The notes under the pieces: generated by a model
Told to the model about the DNA's origin: nothing
Seen by the model: only the letters and a program-made list of their open reading frames with translations
Database searches by the model: none
Made by a program: the position numbers and the translations under genes
NCBI RefSeq assembly: GCF_003326755.1
Contig: NZ_JPWH01000015.1
Location: forward strand, 1 to 64,000
Length of the DNA: 64,000 nt
Direction: 5' to 3'
DNA from: Thalassospira profundimaris
GTDB lineage: Bacteria; Pseudomonadota; Alphaproteobacteria; Rhodospirillales; Thalassospiraceae
Part shown: positions 41,740 through 50,341 of the stretch, in pieces
Layout: each line of letters starts with the position of its first letter
How positions within the stretch are numbered: the stretch's first letter is position 1

Positions 41740-41875
41740 GCCTCCGGCGCTGGCTGAAGAACAGATACTTAACGAGCGCTGCGATTCCGAGCCCTACCAG
41801 GACCAAGACGAGCAGCCAGAACAATCCCATCCCCCACATCATGCCGCCCATGCCGTTCATCATTTCGTTCATCAT
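41726..41875 (-). CDS. 49-residue Met-rich single-span membrane protein
   Basis: Begins at the ATG at 41875, which overlaps the cytochrome c stop (ATGA) and has AAGGAG ten bases upstream. The product starts [17 protein letters not shown], then has one hydrophobic helix and a basic/acidic tail SQRRRHDDD. The Met cluster before a membrane helix suggests Cu(I) binding. It ends inside the next gene, so it is part of the operon. Confidence 0.75.
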   Translation of the reverse strand: MMNEMMNGMGGMMWGMGLFWLLVLVLVGLGIAALVKYLFFSQRRRHDDD

Positions 41876-42357
41876 CGGCTTGCTCCTTTGTCAGCTGAGG
41901 GCTGACGGGCAAGAACGTCTGTCGGCCAGCGGCTCTTGATGAATGCAAGCGCCGCCCAGATTTCGTCGTCGGAAAGTACGCCGCCGAACGCCGGCATGTC
42001 GCTCTCGTACCCTTCCGGGGCCAGCGGTGGTTTGAGGCCAAGCTTCGTGATGCGAAACAGCTGCTCGTCCAGGTGATGCCAGGTGTGGCCGGTCTCGTCA
42101 TGCGGCGGCGCCGGCAACCGCCCGTCAGGTTTGCGGCTTCGCCAGTTCGGCTGGCCTTCCAGGTTCGCACCATGACAGCTTGCGCAATTTGCTCGGTACA
42201 CTGCCTCTCCGAGTGCCACCTGGCGCGAGTCGTCCGGGTCGGCGCGCCCGGAGAAAGATAACGGCCAGAAAGCCCATCCAGCCGCGACGGCTGCGGCGAG
42301 GGCCGCTGCACCGAGAAGCAGGCCGGACGGCAAACGCAAATTCGGGCTTACCGTCAT
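41872..42357 (-). CDS. Membrane-anchored c-type cytochrome
   Basis: A 161-residue protein with an N-terminal membrane anchor (about residues 10-32) and one class I cytochrome c domain: haem motif NCASCHG near residue 58 and distal Met in ESDMPAFGG near residue 120. It probably moves electrons to or from periplasmic copper proteins. The start overlaps the DUF411 gene end by four bases. Confidence 0.9.
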   Translation of the reverse strand: MTVSPNLRLPSGLLLGAAALAAAVAAGWAFWPLSFSGRADPDDSRQVALGEAVYRANCASCHGANLEGQPNWRSRKPDGRLPAPPHDETGHTWHHLDEQLFRITKLGLKPPLAPEGYESDMPAFGGVLSDDEIWAALAFIKSRWPTDVLARQPSADKGASR

Positions 42358-42800
42358 TCGACTGTGTAGACCTTGGGCTGGCCCTCGCCGACCTCGTAGA
42401 CTGTGAAAGGCTGGCGCTTGACGCCGTTCATCCCCGGCGAGCCCATGGGCATCCCTGGAAGCGTCACGCCTTTGATGTCCGGACGTTCGGTCAAAAGCCT
42501 GTTGACCGTGTCAACCGGCACGTGGCCGCTCACCACGTAGTTTTCGATGAAGGCGAGGTGGCAGCCCTGGAAGTCGTCCGGGATACCGGCTTTACGGCTC
42601 ATGGGCACGAGTTCGTGGGTCGGCTTGACTGTCACGGTGAAGCCATTGTCGCGCAGATAATTGGCATAGTTCTCGCAACAGCCGCATTGCGGGTTCTTGT
42701 AGAGGGTGACCTCTTCGGCAGCGGCATTCGTACCGGTCGCCAGATATGTCCCGCCACCAAGTACGGCTGCTGAAGCGATAGCGATGATGAGTTTGCGCAT
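42354..42800 (-). CDS. DUF411 metal-binding periplasmic protein
   Basis: A 148-residue exported protein (signal about residues 1-28) of the DUF411 family, often found in copper-resistance operons. The characteristic Cys cluster [15 protein letters not shown] lies near residue 39 and a second conserved Cys/His region reads DFQGCHLAF and SGHVPVD. Copper binding is likely; the exact role is unknown. Confidence 0.9.
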   Translation of the reverse strand: MRKLIIAIASAAVLGGGTYLATGTNAAAEEVTLYKNPQCGCCENYANYLRDNGFTVTVKPTHELVPMSRKAGIPDDFQGCHLAFIENYVVSGHVPVDTVNRLLTERPDIKGVTLPGMPMGSPGMNGVKRQPFTVYEVGEGQPKVYTVE

Positions 42801-42821
42801 GTGAGTTCTCCTTTGCTGATT

Positions 42822-43532
42822 TCAGCGGTCTTTACAGTTTTCCGACACGAGGTGTTCCAGATCGGCGAGACTGCCGAAGATGACCGAGTAGCGATCGCCC
42901 TGCATGCCGGCGCCGAGGACCACACCGAATCCCGGCGGCGGTCCGGTTTCGGTGCTGTCGATCTTCAGTCGGATGTTCTTTTCCCAATAGACAGCGTGTG
43001 CGCCATCTGCTGTCTCGATGGTGTAACCGTCGCCGCAATGGCGCATCGCGACCACGCGCGCATTGTCTGGCGCATCGCGTATCGGCTTTGGCGCCTGACC
43101 GCGCAAATAGACCTCAGAGATCACGCCGTTGGCCACGAGCTGCGCTGCGCCCTCTGCCCCCCCGGCGCGTTCGAGAAAGGCAATAAGATCTGCGCGCGCA
43201 CCCGCGTCCGCGATACCGCGGAAAACCATCGAAGTGCCCTCGATCATCGCCTGAGGGTCCGCGAGCCAAGCGTTGAACGCCGCCACGTCCCAGGGAAAGT
43301 CGGCGTCGCGTAGCGCGTCCGAATAGCGGGTGAACCCTTCCGCCCGGCCCGCTGGCCGGTTCCAGATACCGCCGAGGCTCGGGCCGGTGAGATGAAGGCC
43401 AGGCTCAAGTGCGTGGCAGGCGACACAGGCTCGGTACACTTGTGCACCACGCACCACATCGCCCTCGGCGGCAGCAGCGGAGGATAACGCCACACCTGCG
43501 GTAATAGTTAGCACGACGAGCAAATGTTTCAC
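42822..43532 (-). CDS. Cytochrome c fused to a C-terminal domain of unknown function
   Basis: A 236-residue exported protein. After the signal peptide (ending AAA) a class I cytochrome c domain runs to about residue 125, with haem motif CVACHA near residue 36 and a possible Met ligand in GTSMVFRG. The remaining ~110 residues form a separate domain with two Cys (MRHCGDGYT and SENCKDR) and no recognised family. The fusion suggests a dedicated electron acceptor or a metal-binding partner for the adjacent oxidase. Confidence 0.85.
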   Translation of the reverse strand: MKHLLVVLTITAGVALSSAAAAEGDVVRGAQVYRACVACHALEPGLHLTGPSLGGIWNRPAGRAEGFTRYSDALRDADFPWDVAAFNAWLADPQAMIEGTSMVFRGIADAGARADLIAFLERAGGAEGAAQLVANGVISEVYLRGQAPKPIRDAPDNARVVAMRHCGDGYTIETADGAHAVYWEKNIRLKIDSTETGPPPGFGVVLGAGMQGDRYSVIFGSLADLEHLVSENCKDR

Positions 43533-43546
43533 GACCTGTGCTCCGT

Positions 43547-45034
43547 TCAGGCAACGCGGATGACGCCCATCATTCCCGCCGCCTGGTGTTCGAGGATGTG
43601 GCAGTGGAACATCCAGTCGCCGGGGTTGTCGGCGACGAGGGCGATCTCGACCTTTTCACGCGGTGCCATAAGCACCGTGTCCTGCCATTCGCGGTGGCGT
43701 GTCGGCTGGCCGTTGCGCGTGATCACGCGGAAGGAATGGCCGTGCAGATGGATGGGGTGATGCCAAGCGGTCGCGTTTGTCATGGCGATGACGTGCGACC
43801 GGTCGCGGTCCAGCGTCAACATCGGTTCCATGATGTGGCCTTCGGCCGCTTTACCGTTGATGAACCAGATCTTGCCGGAGTGCATCATCCCCATCATCGG
43901 GCCCATGCGCCCCATCATGCCTCTGCCACCCATCATTTCGCCCGATGAGTCATCGCCCATGCTGCCGCCCATCTCGGCCATGACCATCCCGCCCATCATT
44001 CCGCCGTTGAACACCACGTCGTGGCGGACAGCATTCTTGATGTCCGGCTCCGGCAGGGGGTTGGCCGGCAACGCCAAAGACCAGTCGGGCGCACGGTCCC
44101 TGAGCGGCGCGGAGTCATAGGCGAGATCGACAAGCCGGTATTCGAGCCCTCGGTAGAACCGGTCGATCACGGAGACCCGACTGCCCGGCCTCGCGGCCAT
44201 ATCGAGAACGACGTCGGCGCGCATTGCCGGACCCAAGACGACCAGGCGACCGTCCGGCGCATGGGGCGTCACGGGTTGGCCGTCGAGCGCGATCACCATG
44301 GGTTGGTGGCGTTGAAAATCGAGGCCGAATATTCGTGCGTTCGCGGCGTTGATGAGGCGCAAGCGAATCCGTTCGCCTTGCTTGGCCGCGAAGGTGTCCG
44401 GCACGCGGCCATTGATGGTGACCGTGTTGCCGACGCGGCCGTTGTGGCTCATGTCGTGCCCGTTGCCGAAGTCGTCGCTGATGGCGGCGGACTTCGTGAG
44501 GCGCCAGTCGTCGAGCACCCATGTCACATCGCGGTCAACCCGAACCGGCTCGGCTTCTTCGATAATAAGCGGGCCATACAGACCGCGCCCCACCTGTTCG
44601 AAGCTGCGCTGGTGCGGGTGGTACCAGAAGGTGCCGGCGTCGATAGCGTCGAATTCGTAGGTGAAGGTCTCGCCCGGGCCGATCGGGCGCTGCGTCAGAT
44701 GCGGCACGCCATCCATGCCGTTGGGCAGCCGGACGCCGTGCCAGTGGACGGTGGTCTCTTCGTCGAGGCCGTTCTCAACGAGAACCCGCAGGCGCTCACC
44801 CTGGCGCACGCGGAGCTCTGGGCCAGGGACAACCCCGTTATAGCACCAGGCAGGCGTTTCGCCGTGTGGCTCAGGCACCAGGCGCGTGAGGCCGGGCGCT
44901 GCGCGCAGCCTGATATCCTTCACTGGCGCCGCATGGACCGGCGATGAAAGAGGAAGCATCGTTCCTGCCGCAGCCGAAGCGGTCGATGCAAGGAAGGCGC
45001 GACGCGTCAGCGCCGACGAAAGAAAGTGGGACAT
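43547..45034 (-). CDS. Multicopper oxidase with Met-rich loop
   Basis: Periplasmic oxidase of 495 residues with a Tat-like leader (RRAFLASTASAAAG). All copper ligand blocks are present: HWHGVRLPNGMDG, WYHPHQRS, HPIHLHGHSFRVI and the C-terminal HCHILEHQAAGMMG. A loop around residues 345-400 is rich in Met and Gly (GMMGGMVMAEMGGSMG), as in CueO-like cuproxidases. It is followed by two cytochrome c genes, so electrons could be passed to the chain as well as to oxygen. Confidence 0.93.
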   Translation of the reverse strand: MSHFLSSALTRRAFLASTASAAAGTMLPLSSPVHAAPVKDIRLRAAPGLTRLVPEPHGETPAWCYNGVVPGPELRVRQGERLRVLVENGLDEETTVHWHGVRLPNGMDGVPHLTQRPIGPGETFTYEFDAIDAGTFWYHPHQRSFEQVGRGLYGPLIIEEAEPVRVDRDVTWVLDDWRLTKSAAISDDFGNGHDMSHNGRVGNTVTINGRVPDTFAAKQGERIRLRLINAANARIFGLDFQRHQPMVIALDGQPVTPHAPDGRLVVLGPAMRADVVLDMAARPGSRVSVIDRFYRGLEYRLVDLAYDSAPLRDRAPDWSLALPANPLPEPDIKNAVRHDVVFNGGMMGGMVMAEMGGSMGDDSSGEMMGGRGMMGRMGPMMGMMHSGKIWFINGKAAEGHIMEPMLTLDRDRSHVIAMTNATAWHHPIHLHGHSFRVITRNGQPTRHREWQDTVLMAPREKVEIALVADNPGDWMFHCHILEHQAAGMMGVIRVA

Positions 45035-45172
45035 GGGCAGCCATCCTGATGGTTCGTGCTACCCGCGTGGTGGCGCGCTCGCGCATCCATGCGGAATCAT
45101 ACCGTCTTGAGCAGCCGGGAGAGGCCACACGCGATCGGTCGACGCTTTGTTACGGACGGAGTCCGGGTAGCG

Positions 45173-45511
45173 TCAGATCAGGATGTTAGTTCGAGGAGGA
45201 TATGGATCGGGCGGACCAGATAGGCTGGCGGAATCGCCCATCGGAGCGGCAGCAAAGTCATATGCGAACAGCGGCAGAGCCAGTGCAGTGCCTACCGGGG
45301 CGGCCACAAGAGAAGGCACGCAGACTTGGTCGCAAACTGGAACCGTGCCTTGATCCCCGGAGCAGCTGGGGCAATCTTCCACATTGCCGTCGTTCATGTC
45401 GGCGAGCGACATTTTCACGGTCATGCTCGTCGCGCTCGCCGCATGGGCGACCGTCCCCGCAGCAAATGCTGCGAGCAAGACAATCACAAGAATACGGACG
45501 AGCTTACTCAT
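45173..45511 (-). CDS. Exported Cys-containing protein at the head of the copper operon
   Basis: A 112-residue protein from the ATG at 45511 with a signal peptide (ending AHA). The mature part has five Cys in EDCPSCSG and PVCDQVCVP, plus two Met, suggesting metal binding. A hydrophobic stretch follows near residues 70-88. No family recognised; small proteins like this lead several copper-resistance operons. Confidence 0.72.
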   Translation of the reverse strand: MSKLVRILVIVLLAAFAAGTVAHAASATSMTVKMSLADMNDGNVEDCPSCSGDQGTVPVCDQVCVPSLVAAPVGTALALPLFAYDFAAAPMGDSASLSGPPDPYPPRTNILI

Positions 45512-45584
45512 GTGCAAATAAGTAATGTCCCTTCAAACCGTTGTCCAGGTCCAATTTGACACAGGCATCTGCCTCCTTCGAGCT

Positions 45585-47015
45585 TCACCCGGCACAGCAG
45601 GAGAGTTTGGACACATCCATGTCAAAAGTCTGGGCAGCAAGCTTCAAGCCTTCCACCGTGGTAAGGTATGGGAAGATTAAGTCTCCAAGCTCGGTGTAGG
45701 TCATGCCCTGCTTGATCGCGATCGCCGCCGTCTGGATGCTGTCGGCACCCTCCGGGGCCAGGATATGGGCACCAATCAATTTGTTGGTTGCACCATCGGC
45801 GACCAGCTTGATCAGCCCGCGCGTATCGCGGGCCGCAAGAGCGCGCGGAACATTGTCGAGAGACAGAATGGAGGTTCTCGCGTCAATTCCCCGCGTCCCG
45901 GCCGCCGCTTCGGTAAGGCCAACGCTCGCCACCTGCGGGTCGGTAAAGACGACTGACGGCATCGCCAGATTGTCGTAGCTTCGGCCATCGCCATTCAGGG
46001 CGTTGAATGCCGCGATTTTCGCGCCGTAAGCGGCCATATAGACGAACTGGTCCCGTCCGGTCACATCGCCGGCAGCGTAAACGCCGGCCTTGGTAGTGCG
46101 CATCCGGTCATCGACCTCGATGCCGCCGTTTGGCGACAACGTCACGCCGGCCTCTTCCAGTCCTAACCCGTCGGTATTGGCCTTGCGGCCGGCGCTCAAG
46201 AGAACCCGCTGAGCCTCAAGCGTTTCAGCTGTGCCATCGACGGTCACGGACAGGGCAACGCCGTGGTCGCTCGTGGCGATGGTGTCGTATCCGTCGACCC
46301 GCCGTACGGTGATGCCTTCTTCTTTGAAATAGCCAGCAAGGGCCTGGCTAATCTCGGGCTCACCTTCCGGCAGAAGCCGGCGGCGGAAAAGGATCGTGAC
46401 CTTGACGCCGGCACGGGCAAACATCTGCGCCAACTCACAGCCGATGTAACCCCCACCAATCACGAGCATGGATTCGGGCAGGCTCTTCATCTCGAAAGCC
46501 ATTGTGCTGGTCAGATAGGGAATATCCTCTATGCCAGAAATGGCCGGCACAAACTCGTGCGATCCCGTTGCGACGATTACCTTGCCGGCATCAATCTGCT
46601 CTCCGTCCACGGTGACGCCGCCATTACCGAGACGGGCCTTTCCTTCGAGGTAGGCAACGCCGTTGTAGGCCGGCAGCAAATCGATGTATTTAGCCTGGCG
46701 AAGCGAGGCCACGAGCTCGTCTTTTTGCGCCCGCAGAGCGTTCCAGTCTTTAACCTGGCCTACGGCCTCGACCCCAGCAAACCGGAAGGCGCTATTGGCA
46801 TGGTGAACGGCCTCGGCGGCGCGGATTAGGGCTTTTGAAGGCACGCAGCCCACATTGACGCAAGTGCCGCCAATGGTTCCGTGTCCGATCAAGACCACCT
46901 GCGCGCCCTGTTCGGCGGCGGTGATGGCGGCCGAAAATCCAGCCGATCCTGCGCCGATGACGGCGAGATCATACTTCCCGTTTGGCTTGCCGGTATCGCA
47001 ACAATCATCGGTCAT
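45585..47015 (-). CDS. merA: Mercuric reductase MerA
   Basis: FAD-dependent enzyme that reduces Hg(II) to volatile Hg(0) with NADPH. The 476-residue protein starts at the ATG at 47015 (MTDDCCDTGKPNGKYD). Motifs: FAD site AVIGAGSAGFSAA, redox-active GTCVNVGCVPSK, NAD site VIGGGYIGCELA, and the C-terminal Hg-binding pair LSCCAG. The N-terminal HMA (NmerA) domain is absent; a short CC-containing leader replaces it. It overlaps merF by 11 bases. Confidence 0.96.
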   Translation of the reverse strand: MTDDCCDTGKPNGKYDLAVIGAGSAGFSAAITAAEQGAQVVLIGHGTIGGTCVNVGCVPSKALIRAAEAVHHANSAFRFAGVEAVGQVKDWNALRAQKDELVASLRQAKYIDLLPAYNGVAYLEGKARLGNGGVTVDGEQIDAGKVIVATGSHEFVPAISGIEDIPYLTSTMAFEMKSLPESMLVIGGGYIGCELAQMFARAGVKVTILFRRRLLPEGEPEISQALAGYFKEEGITVRRVDGYDTIATSDHGVALSVTVDGTAETLEAQRVLLSAGRKANTDGLGLEEAGVTLSPNGGIEVDDRMRTTKAGVYAAGDVTGRDQFVYMAAYGAKIAAFNALNGDGRSYDNLAMPSVVFTDPQVASVGLTEAAAGTRGIDARTSILSLDNVPRALAARDTRGLIKLVADGATNKLIGAHILAPEGADSIQTAAIAIKQGMTYTELGDLIFPYLTTVEGLKLAAQTFDMDVSKLSCCAG

Positions 47016-47409
47016 AGACTGTTTCCTCTGTATCGGCTGATTGACCGCTTTGCCGCCGCACACAGGCGCGCAGGTAATAGGCATAGGCAGCGACGGTAAG
47101 CGTGGCCGCGATGGAGATACGCAGCGCATATCTGAACTCGAGCCAGAAGAGCAGCGCGGAAAGTGCAACCACCGCCACGACGATCACGGGCGTCGGCGAC
47201 GGACCTTTACGGCCGGAGCGCAGATAAAGCGCATAGGCGATCAGCCCCATGGAGGCGAACAAGATCGGGAACAAGCCGTAGTCCAGCCAGCCGACGATCG
47301 CCGACAGACCGACAAACCCGACGAGAACGACCAGGGCGGGCGTGAAGCAACAGATGGCGGCAATGACCGCCCCTATGGAGCCCGTGCGAAGTAGCTTTTT
47401 GTCGTTCAC
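47005..47409 (-). CDS. merF: MerF-like mercury importer with a C-terminal extension
   Basis: Inner-membrane protein that moves Hg(II) toward MerA. The N-terminal part matches MerF: KLLRTGSIGAVIAAICCFTPALVVLVGFVG with the vicinal Cys pair in the first helix. Typical MerF has ~80 residues and two helices; this one has 134 and about two more helices (residues 74-112) plus a tail. It begins with GTG at 47409, overlapping the stop of the preceding small gene by one base. Confidence 0.87.
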   Translation of the reverse strand: MNDKKLLRTGSIGAVIAAICCFTPALVVLVGFVGLSAIVGWLDYGLFPILFASMGLIAYALYLRSGRKGPSPTPVIVVAVVALSALLFWLEFRYALRISIAATLTVAAYAYYLRACVRRQSGQSADTEETVYDR

Positions 47410-47651
47410 TAGTTCATTTCTCCTGCTGGTTTTGCCGGGGCGTGCCGCACTCTTCGATTACGAACAATCGCGACTGCGGCGACTCCCGCGACAAGGGCGA
47501 GACCAACCGTGACAACCACATCGAAACCGCCTAACCCGGCCGCAATGCCCGTGAAAATCGAGGCGATCACTGCCGGCCCAAGAATGCACACGGCACAGAG
47601 AGGCGCGATGGCAAGAGCGGCGACAAGACCGGCGAGGAGTTTTTCATTCAC
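47409..47651 (-). CDS. Small two-helix membrane protein of the mer operon
   Basis: An 80-residue protein (GTG start) with two hydrophobic helices (about residues 5-40 and 42-64). The first carries APLCAVCILGPAV, a Cys-x2-Cys in a membrane helix reminiscent of the Cys pairs of MerF/MerT, so it may pass Hg(II) too. It lies between merP and merF and is joined to both. No family name can be given with certainty. Confidence 0.75.
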   Translation of the reverse strand: MNEKLLAGLVAALAIAPLCAVCILGPAVIASIFTGIAAGLGGFDVVVTVGLALVAGVAAVAIVRNRRVRHAPAKPAGEMN

Positions 47652-47657
47652 GGTCGT

Positions 47658-47942
47658 CTATTCTTTCACCGTGGAGGGAAAGCCCATATCGCCAGTCGCG
47701 GCGGTTAGCGCCGCCACTTCGGTTTTGCTGTCGTCATAGGTGACGACCGCGGATTTCTCCGCGAATGAGACTTCGACATCCGTCACGCCGTCAACAGCGG
47801 CCAGCGTCTGCTTGACGATGTAGGGACAGGACGCGCAGGTCATCCCGCTGACCTCCAGGGTCACGGTCTGCTCCCCCGCGAATGCCGAGGTCGTGGTCAA
47901 AAGAGTCCCGGCGAAAATAACCGTTCTTAGGGTGGCCTTCAT
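47658..47942 (-). CDS. merP: MerP, periplasmic mercury-binding protein
   Basis: A 94-residue exported protein with signal peptide (ending AFAG) and a single HMA domain carrying GMTCASCPYIVKQTL. It captures Hg(II) in the periplasm and hands it to MerT. Length and motif are canonical. Confidence 0.95.
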   Translation of the reverse strand: MKATLRTVIFAGTLLTTTSAFAGEQTVTLEVSGMTCASCPYIVKQTLAAVDGVTDVEVSFAEKSAVVTYDDSKTEVAALTAATGDMGFPSTVKE

Positions 47943-47968
47943 GCTGATGGCTCTCCTTCTCTAGGTTT

Positions 47969-48367
47969 CTAAGTGCCGAGCAACATCGGCGCGACGTACG
48001 GAAAGGCAATCGCCGCCGCGACCAGTGCCGTCGCAAGCCACAGGGCTAGCTTCACGATCCGATTGGGTAATGGCCGAGCGCAGGCCGACCCATCGGCACA
48101 AACTGCTTTGGCCTTGCGGTAGACGAGCCAGTAGCCGTAACCGAGAAAGCCGAGCGTGATGGCCACAAAGACCGGCTGATAGGGCGCAAGGGCTGTCAGG
48201 TTGCCGATCCATGCACCGCCGATCCCGAGGCTGAACAGCACGAGCGGCAGGATGCAGCACGATGACGCTGCGATTGCGCCCAGGATGCCGCCGGCGGCAA
48301 CCCAGGTTTTGCGGCCTTCGTCGCCAGTCGCGGTGCTCAATCCTGCATGCTCATCGGCTTGAGCCAC
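47969..48367 (-). CDS. merT: MerT, inner-membrane mercury transporter
   Basis: A 132-residue protein with three membrane helices. The first helix holds the vicinal Cys pair ASSCCILPLVLF, and the loop between helices two and three has a second Cys pair (KAVCADGSACARP). These are the ligands through which Hg(II) passes from MerP. It starts with GTG at 48367 and is the first gene of the mer operon. Confidence 0.95.
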   Translation of the reverse strand: MAQADEHAGLSTATGDEGRKTWVAAGGILGAIAASSCCILPLVLFSLGIGGAWIGNLTALAPYQPVFVAITLGFLGYGYWLVYRKAKAVCADGSACARPLPNRIVKLALWLATALVAAAIAFPYVAPMLLGT

Positions 48368-48399
48368 AATATTTGCTCCATTCTTCCAATGGGTGCTAA

Positions 48400-48428
48400 C
48401 TTAGGGTCTGTAGTAACTACAGGTTCAA
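48400..48428. promoter_or_regulatory. mer operator/promoter
   Basis: Palindrome CTGTAGTAACTACAG (48408-48422) lies between merT and merR. On the minus strand TTGAAC (-35) and TAAGTT (-10) are separated by 19 bases around it, the MerR-type spacing. Confidence 0.85.
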
Positions 48429-48442
48429 GAGGTTTTTTCGGG

Positions 48443-48862
48443 ATGGCGTTCACGGTGGCGAGAGGCCCGATCAAGCGCGGCGAATTGTCGAAGCGCTCGG
48501 GCTGCAACATCGAGACGATCCGCTACTACGAGAAGATCGGACTTCTGGCAGAACCCAGCCGGTCCCATGGCGGCCATCGCCTTTATGCGCCTGCGGATCA
48601 GGCGCGGCTCGGCTTCATCCTGCGCGGCCGTGAGTTGGGCTTTTCCATAGACGAGTTGCGCAGCCTACTCAGCCTGGTTGATTCCAATGCGTATACCTGC
48701 GGCGAAGTGCTGGATCTTACCCAGAGCCACCTCGACAGCATCCGAGAGAAAATCGCCGATTTACGTCGCTTGGAGGTGATGCTTTCCGAGGTGTCGGCCA
48801 AGTGTCAGGGCGGCGACGTTCCGGACTGTCCGATCATTGACGCCTTGCAGGATGCAGACTGA
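48443..48862 (+). CDS. merR: MerR, mercury-responsive regulator
   Basis: A 139-residue activator/repressor of the mer operon. The N-terminal helix-turn-helix is LSKRSGCNIETIRYYEKIGLL. The three Hg(II) ligands are present in their usual places: YTCGEVLD, AKCQGG and PDCPIIDAL. The start at the ATG 48443 removes an upstream in-frame extension that overlaps the operator. Divergent from merT. Confidence 0.95.
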   Translation: MAFTVARGPIKRGELSKRSGCNIETIRYYEKIGLLAEPSRSHGGHRLYAPADQARLGFILRGRELGFSIDELRSLLSLVDSNAYTCGEVLDLTQSHLDSIREKIADLRRLEVMLSEVSAKCQGGDVPDCPIIDALQDAD

Positions 48863-48891
48863 CGATACACGACGATGAACATCGATAGCGC

Positions 48892-49218
48892 TCAAGAACT
48901 ATGTGGCGCGAAGAGGATGATACCGGCCCCAATCAAGACAACACTGGCGCCGATCAAATCCCAGCGATCGGGACCAACGCCCTCTATGACCCAGAGCCAC
49001 ATCAGCGATGCGGCGATATAAACGCCTCCGTAAGCCGCGTAGGCGCGCCCTGCCGCCTGAACGTCGGCAAGGGTCAACAGAAAGGCGAAGAATGCCAACG
49101 AGGCCATGCCAGGCACGAGCCACCAGATCGACTTGTCGAGACGGAGCCACGCCCAGAACGCGAAGCATCCGGCGATCTCCGCAAGAGCGGCACCGATATA
49201 TGCGGCAATTGTCGTCAT
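48892..49218 (-). CDS. ynfA: YnfA family membrane protein
   Basis: A 108-residue protein with four membrane helices matching the YnfA (UPF0060) family: [38 protein letters not shown] and a C-terminal glycine-rich helix. YnfA-like proteins are small multidrug-resistance-type transporters; the substrate here is unknown. It follows the NHL-repeat gene of the second MerR-led operon after 125 bases and may be its last gene or independent. Confidence 0.88.
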   Translation of the reverse strand: MTTIAAYIGAALAEIAGCFAFWAWLRLDKSIWWLVPGMASLAFFAFLLTLADVQAAGRAYAAYGGVYIAASLMWLWVIEGVGPDRWDLIGASVVLIGAGIILFAPHSS

Positions 49219-49343
49219 GCTATTTCCGTATCAAATGGCGTGCCGCCACCGCAATCTTCGGTTTCAGGTATCAGAGCTCGTCAACAGGCGAAGGATTTTG
49301 CAGGCGTCCGAAAATGCCCGCTTCTTCATAGAGTGGAACGTCT

Positions 49344-50330
49344 TCAATCCGCTTGAGACGGTCGCCATTTCTGGACGCGGTTGTTGAGAAAATCGGCCAC
49401 GAAGACGGTTCCGTCATCGGCGACGGCTACCGCTATCGGATGACCGAACTGTCCGGTGCCGTCACCGCTTTCGCCGAAGGCCATCAGAAAGGTGCCGTCG
49501 GGTGCGAACTTCTGGATGCGGTCGTTGTAGAAGTCCGCGACGAATATGTTTCCCTCAGGACCTATCGCCAATCCCGTCACGGTCGCGAACCAGCCACTGA
49601 AGGGACCGAAGATGTTCATCGCGAGCGGTCCGCCCCACTTTCGCACGAAGCCTTGGTTCGCCTTGAAGGCCTGGATTCGGTCGTTATAGCCATCGGCGAC
49701 ATAGAGCGTTCCGTTGGCACCAAAAGCCGCGTCGGTCGGGTAGTTGAACCTTCCGGCACCGGTCCCGATCTCGCCAGTGGTTCCCCACTGTCTGACGAAG
49801 GTCCCGTCTGGCCGCAGTTGCTGAACCCGCTGATTGTAGAAATCGGCGACGAAGAGGTCGCCGTTGTCGGCAACGGCAACGCCGCCCGGCGCGTTGAACT
49901 CGCCTTTCCCGCTTCCCGCGCTCCCGATCGTGCGCGTCGGCGTTCCGCCCAACGCGAACACCTGAATGCGGTCGTTGAAATATTCTGCGACATAGAGTTT
50001 GCCGTCATGAATGGTCAGGTTCATGGGACGGCCAAGCTGGCCCCCGGCGTCGCCCGGCTCGCCGAAGCTGCGCAGGAAGGTGCCGTCCAGGTCGAAAACC
50101 TGGATGCGGCCGTTGCGGGAATCGGCGACGAATACCTCAGCTCCGGCTACGGCAACGCCTGTGGGGTCATGGAATTGACCCGGTCCGTTGCCCTTGGTTC
50201 CCCAACTCGTGACGAAGACGTAGCCAGGCTCCTTGGCGAAGGGGACAAAAGCAAGGTAGGCGCCGAGCAGCAGGGCAACCACGGTCAGGATCGGAGCAAC
50301 GATCCATCTCATGGCTGTCTTGCGTCGCAT
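49344..50330 (-). CDS. Membrane-anchored NHL-repeat beta-propeller protein
   Basis: A 328-residue protein with one N-terminal membrane anchor (about residues 8-26) and about six NHL repeats, each with the pattern GQF..P.GVAV...G.vfVAD..N.RIQ.F. The propeller should lie in the periplasm. A TTG two codons upstream is less likely than the ATG at 50330. NHL proteins bind partners or substrates; none is known for mercury systems. It starts after an 11-base gap from the outer-membrane protein gene. Confidence 0.85.
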   Translation of the reverse strand: MRRKTAMRWIVAPILTVVALLLGAYLAFVPFAKEPGYVFVTSWGTKGNGPGQFHDPTGVAVAGAEVFVADSRNGRIQVFDLDGTFLRSFGEPGDAGGQLGRPMNLTIHDGKLYVAEYFNDRIQVFALGGTPTRTIGSAGSGKGEFNAPGGVAVADNGDLFVADFYNQRVQQLRPDGTFVRQWGTTGEIGTGAGRFNYPTDAAFGANGTLYVADGYNDRIQAFKANQGFVRKWGGPLAMNIFGPFSGWFATVTGLAIGPEGNIFVADFYNDRIQKFAPDGTFLMAFGESGDGTGQFGHPIAVAVADDGTVFVADFLNNRVQKWRPSQAD

Positions 50331-50341
50331 ACCCAATTGCC

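Noticed and set aside
44021-44947. 308-codon plus-strand frame opposite the second multicopper oxidase
   Set aside because: Antisense shadow of a well-defined gene.
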